Shown in pieces: positions 14,539 through 15,999 of a stretch of DNA of 15,999 nt. Numbering within the stretch: the stretch's first letter is position 1; every line of letters starts with the position of its first letter. The notes below the pieces were generated by a model. It was not told the origin of the DNA and made no database searches. It saw only the letters and a program-made list of their open reading frames with translations. The DNA is taken from contig CAYOIB010000060.1 in NCBI GenBank assembly GCA_964403935.1, positions 1-15,999 of the forward strand. Reading direction: 5' to 3'. A program made the position numbers and the translations under genes. Origin of the DNA: SLLG01 sp964403935 (lineage in GTDB: Bacteria; Verrucomicrobiota; Verrucomicrobiia; Opitutales; Oceanipulchritudinaceae).

Positions 14539-15918
14539 ATGGATTCCAAGATTCGCGTCCGCTTTGCTCCGAGCCCCACGGGTTACTTTCACATTGGAGG
14601 TGCACGCACGGCTCTGTTCAATTGGCTCTTCGCCCGCCAACAGGGAGGTGCCTTCGTCTTGCGTATTGAAGATACCGATACTGAGCGGAATACGGACGAA
14701 TTTCTCAATGTCATCTATGAGAGCCTTCGCTGGTTGGGCTTGGATTGGGATGAGGGGCCTTTCGTCGGGGGGGAGTTTGGGCCCTATCGACAGAGCGAGC
14801 GAGGTGACATCTATCGCGACTACTTGACCCGTCTCGAGAACGCAGGCCGCACCTACAAAAAAGATGGGGCGGTTTACTTCCGGCTGTTGGGGGAACGCTA
14901 CACCGAGTTTGACAGCTATCACAAGGCTGAGGTCGAAAAAGTCCGAGCCGCTCCCGTCCTCATCGACGACATCATCCGAGGGCCCGTGGAGCGGGCGGAG
15001 GAGCGGGATTTTGTCATTGTTCGCTCAAACGGAGAGCCGACCTTCCACTTCGTTAACGTCGTCGATGATATTTCAATGGGCATCACCCACATCATTCGCG
15101 GCGAAGATCACCTCAGCAACACCAGCAAGCACCTCGAACTTTATCAGGCTTTCGGCGCACAACCGCCACGCTTTGCTCATCTGCCGCTGATCTTGAAAGA
15201 CCCCGCCCAGGGCAAAGGAAAGATGAGCAAACGGGACAAAGGGGCTTTGGTAGAGGATTATCGAAATCGCCACTACCTCCCCGCAGCCGTTCGGAATTTC
15301 ATCGCCTTGCTTGGATGGTCCCCGAAAGGGGACCGGGAGGTCATGGATATCGGCGAGATTATCGACCGCTTTCGACTCGAAGACATCCAGAAGAGCCCGG
15401 CTCACTTCGATGAGAAGAAGATGAACCATATCAACTTCGAGCATTTGAAGACCCTGCCGATCGAATCCTATACCTGGTTCGCACGACCCGTCTTGACCGC
15501 ATCCAATGTTCTCCCAGAGGAGACGGATGAAGACTACCTGCAACGAGTCCTTGCCCTTTGCCAGGACAAGGTCGATAGCCTTGAAAACCTGAGTCGCTTC
15601 GCAATCTACTTTTTCTCGGAAGATTATCCTGAAGACGAAAAAGCAAAGCGCAAAACGCTCGAAAAACCCGAGACACAGACCCAACTGCGTGAAATCATTC
15701 AGGCCCTGGAGGCCATCCCCGAGAAGGAGTGGACACCCGGACAACTGGATGCAGCCTTCAATCAACTCGCTGCCACCCACAACAAGAAGCCGTTTGCCTG
15801 GTGGCCCCTAACACGCTTCGCCATAAGCGGTGTCGCAGGTGGCCCAGAACTCATTCCCATGCTCGCCGTCCTCGGGCGCTCCCGCGTCCTCCCCCGCCTC
15901 CACCAACACCTCAAATAA
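14539..15918 (+). CDS. gltX: glutamyl-tRNA synthetase
   Basis: Class I aminoacyl-tRNA synthetase that charges tRNA-Glu (and in many bacteria tRNA-Gln as well; this cannot be judged here). The protein has 459 residues, slightly short for the family. RFAPSPTGYFHIGGARTALF (8-27) contains the HIGH-type motif, FVLRIEDTDTERN is the glutamate/ATP pocket region, ITHIIRGEDHLSNT is the conserved acceptor-binding segment, and KMSKR is at 228-232. The C-terminal helical anticodon-binding part is present. Between AGRTYKKDGAVYFRLLGERY (about 100-119) and DDIIRGPV, the usual cysteine-bearing insertion (RCFC...) is missing, so this enzyme should lack the zinc site of many GltX proteins. The start at 14539 gives the typical N-terminus; an in-frame ATG at 14494 is possible, with GAGGAG (14468-14473) a distant 20 bases upstream. 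Confidence 0.95.
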   Translation: MDSKIRVRFAPSPTGYFHIGGARTALFNWLFARQQGGAFVLRIEDTDTERNTDEFLNVIYESLRWLGLDWDEGPFVGGEFGPYRQSERGDIYRDYLTRLENAGRTYKKDGAVYFRLLGERYTEFDSYHKAEVEKVRAAPVLIDDIIRGPVERAEERDFVIVRSNGEPTFHFVNVVDDISMGITHIIRGEDHLSNTSKHLELYQAFGAQPPRFAHLPLILKDPAQGKGKMSKRDKGALVEDYRNRHYLPAAVRNFIALLGWSPKGDREVMDIGEIIDRFRLEDIQKSPAHFDEKKMNHINFEHLKTLPIESYTWFARPVLTASNVLPEETDEDYLQRVLALCQDKVDSLENLSRFAIYFFSEDYPEDEKAKRKTLEKPETQTQLREIIQALEAIPEKEWTPGQLDAAFNQLAATHNKKPFAWWPLTRFAISGVAGGPELIPMLAVLGRSRVLPRLHQHLK

Positions 15919-15939
15919 CCCACCACCCACCACCCACAC
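15919..15939 (+). repeat. short C-rich tandem repeat after gltX
   Basis: CCCACCA occurs twice in tandem, followed by a partial third copy, directly after the gltX stop. The run has almost no G on this strand. Such unstructured C-rich RNA could serve as a Rho loading site, but no function is shown. Confidence 0.4.
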
Positions 15940-15971
15940 TCTAGCCAATCAAACAAAAGAATTTTTCTCAG

Positions 15972-15989
15972 AGATATATTATCTTGACG
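15972..15989 (+). promoter_or_regulatory. dyad overlapping a -35-like box at the window end
   Basis: AGATA-TAT-TATCT (15972-15984) is a perfect dyad whose last base starts TTGACG (15984-15989), a five-of-six match to the -35 consensus. The flanking DNA is AT-rich compared with the rest of the window. The -10 region would lie beyond the end, so this is only a possible promoter/operator. Confidence 0.25.
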
Positions 15990-15999
15990 GCCAATGCTA

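Overview
The window looks like chromosomal DNA from a GC-rich, Gram-negative-type bacterium, most likely a member of the Verrucomicrobiota (Opitutae/Puniceicoccales-like). This is inferred from three things: a CAP-domain surface protein ending in a tryptophan/tyrosine-rich module of a style I associate with that phylum, a glutamyl-tRNA synthetase with a very short cysteine-free insertion, and generally weak Shine-Dalgarno sequences. Nothing here proves the taxon. No tRNA, rRNA, CRISPR array, insertion sequence or phage gene was seen.

Left part, minus strand (57-4935). Reading right to left: a large secreted CAP-domain protein (2803-4935); a gene-free gap with two small inverted repeats (2434-2802); a small exported protein with an SmpA-like fold hint and a coiled coil (1672-2433); an SBF-like sodium/organic-anion transporter (596-1585) whose ribosome binding site lies inside a perfect hairpin; and a GNAT acetyltransferase (57-596) coupled to the transporter by a one-base TGATG overlap.

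Middle, plus strand (5133-7800). metK and ahcY form a two-gene SAM-cycle operon: MetK makes S-adenosylmethionine, and AhcY removes the S-adenosylhomocysteine left after methylation. The 197-base divergent gap before metK holds a possible minus-strand promoter for the CAP gene and a perfect hairpin followed by four T, but no SAM or SAH riboswitch I could recognise. A strong rho-independent terminator (7852-7887) ends the operon.

Right part, plus strand (8025-15918). Five closely packed genes all encode exported or membrane-anchored proteins: a LolA-like periplasmic protein, a YdbH/AsmA-like inner-membrane-anchored bridge protein, a single-pass membrane protein with TPR-like helices and a PEGA-like C-terminal domain, and two small exported proteins with acidic low-complexity regions. 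gltX follows within 24-69 bases and may be co-transcribed. This five-gene envelope cluster is the part most likely to hold an undescribed system: it resembles an inter-membrane lipid or lipoprotein transport unit but lacks recognisable YnbE and YdbL partners. The last 80 bases are AT-rich and may hold the promoter of a gene beyond the window.
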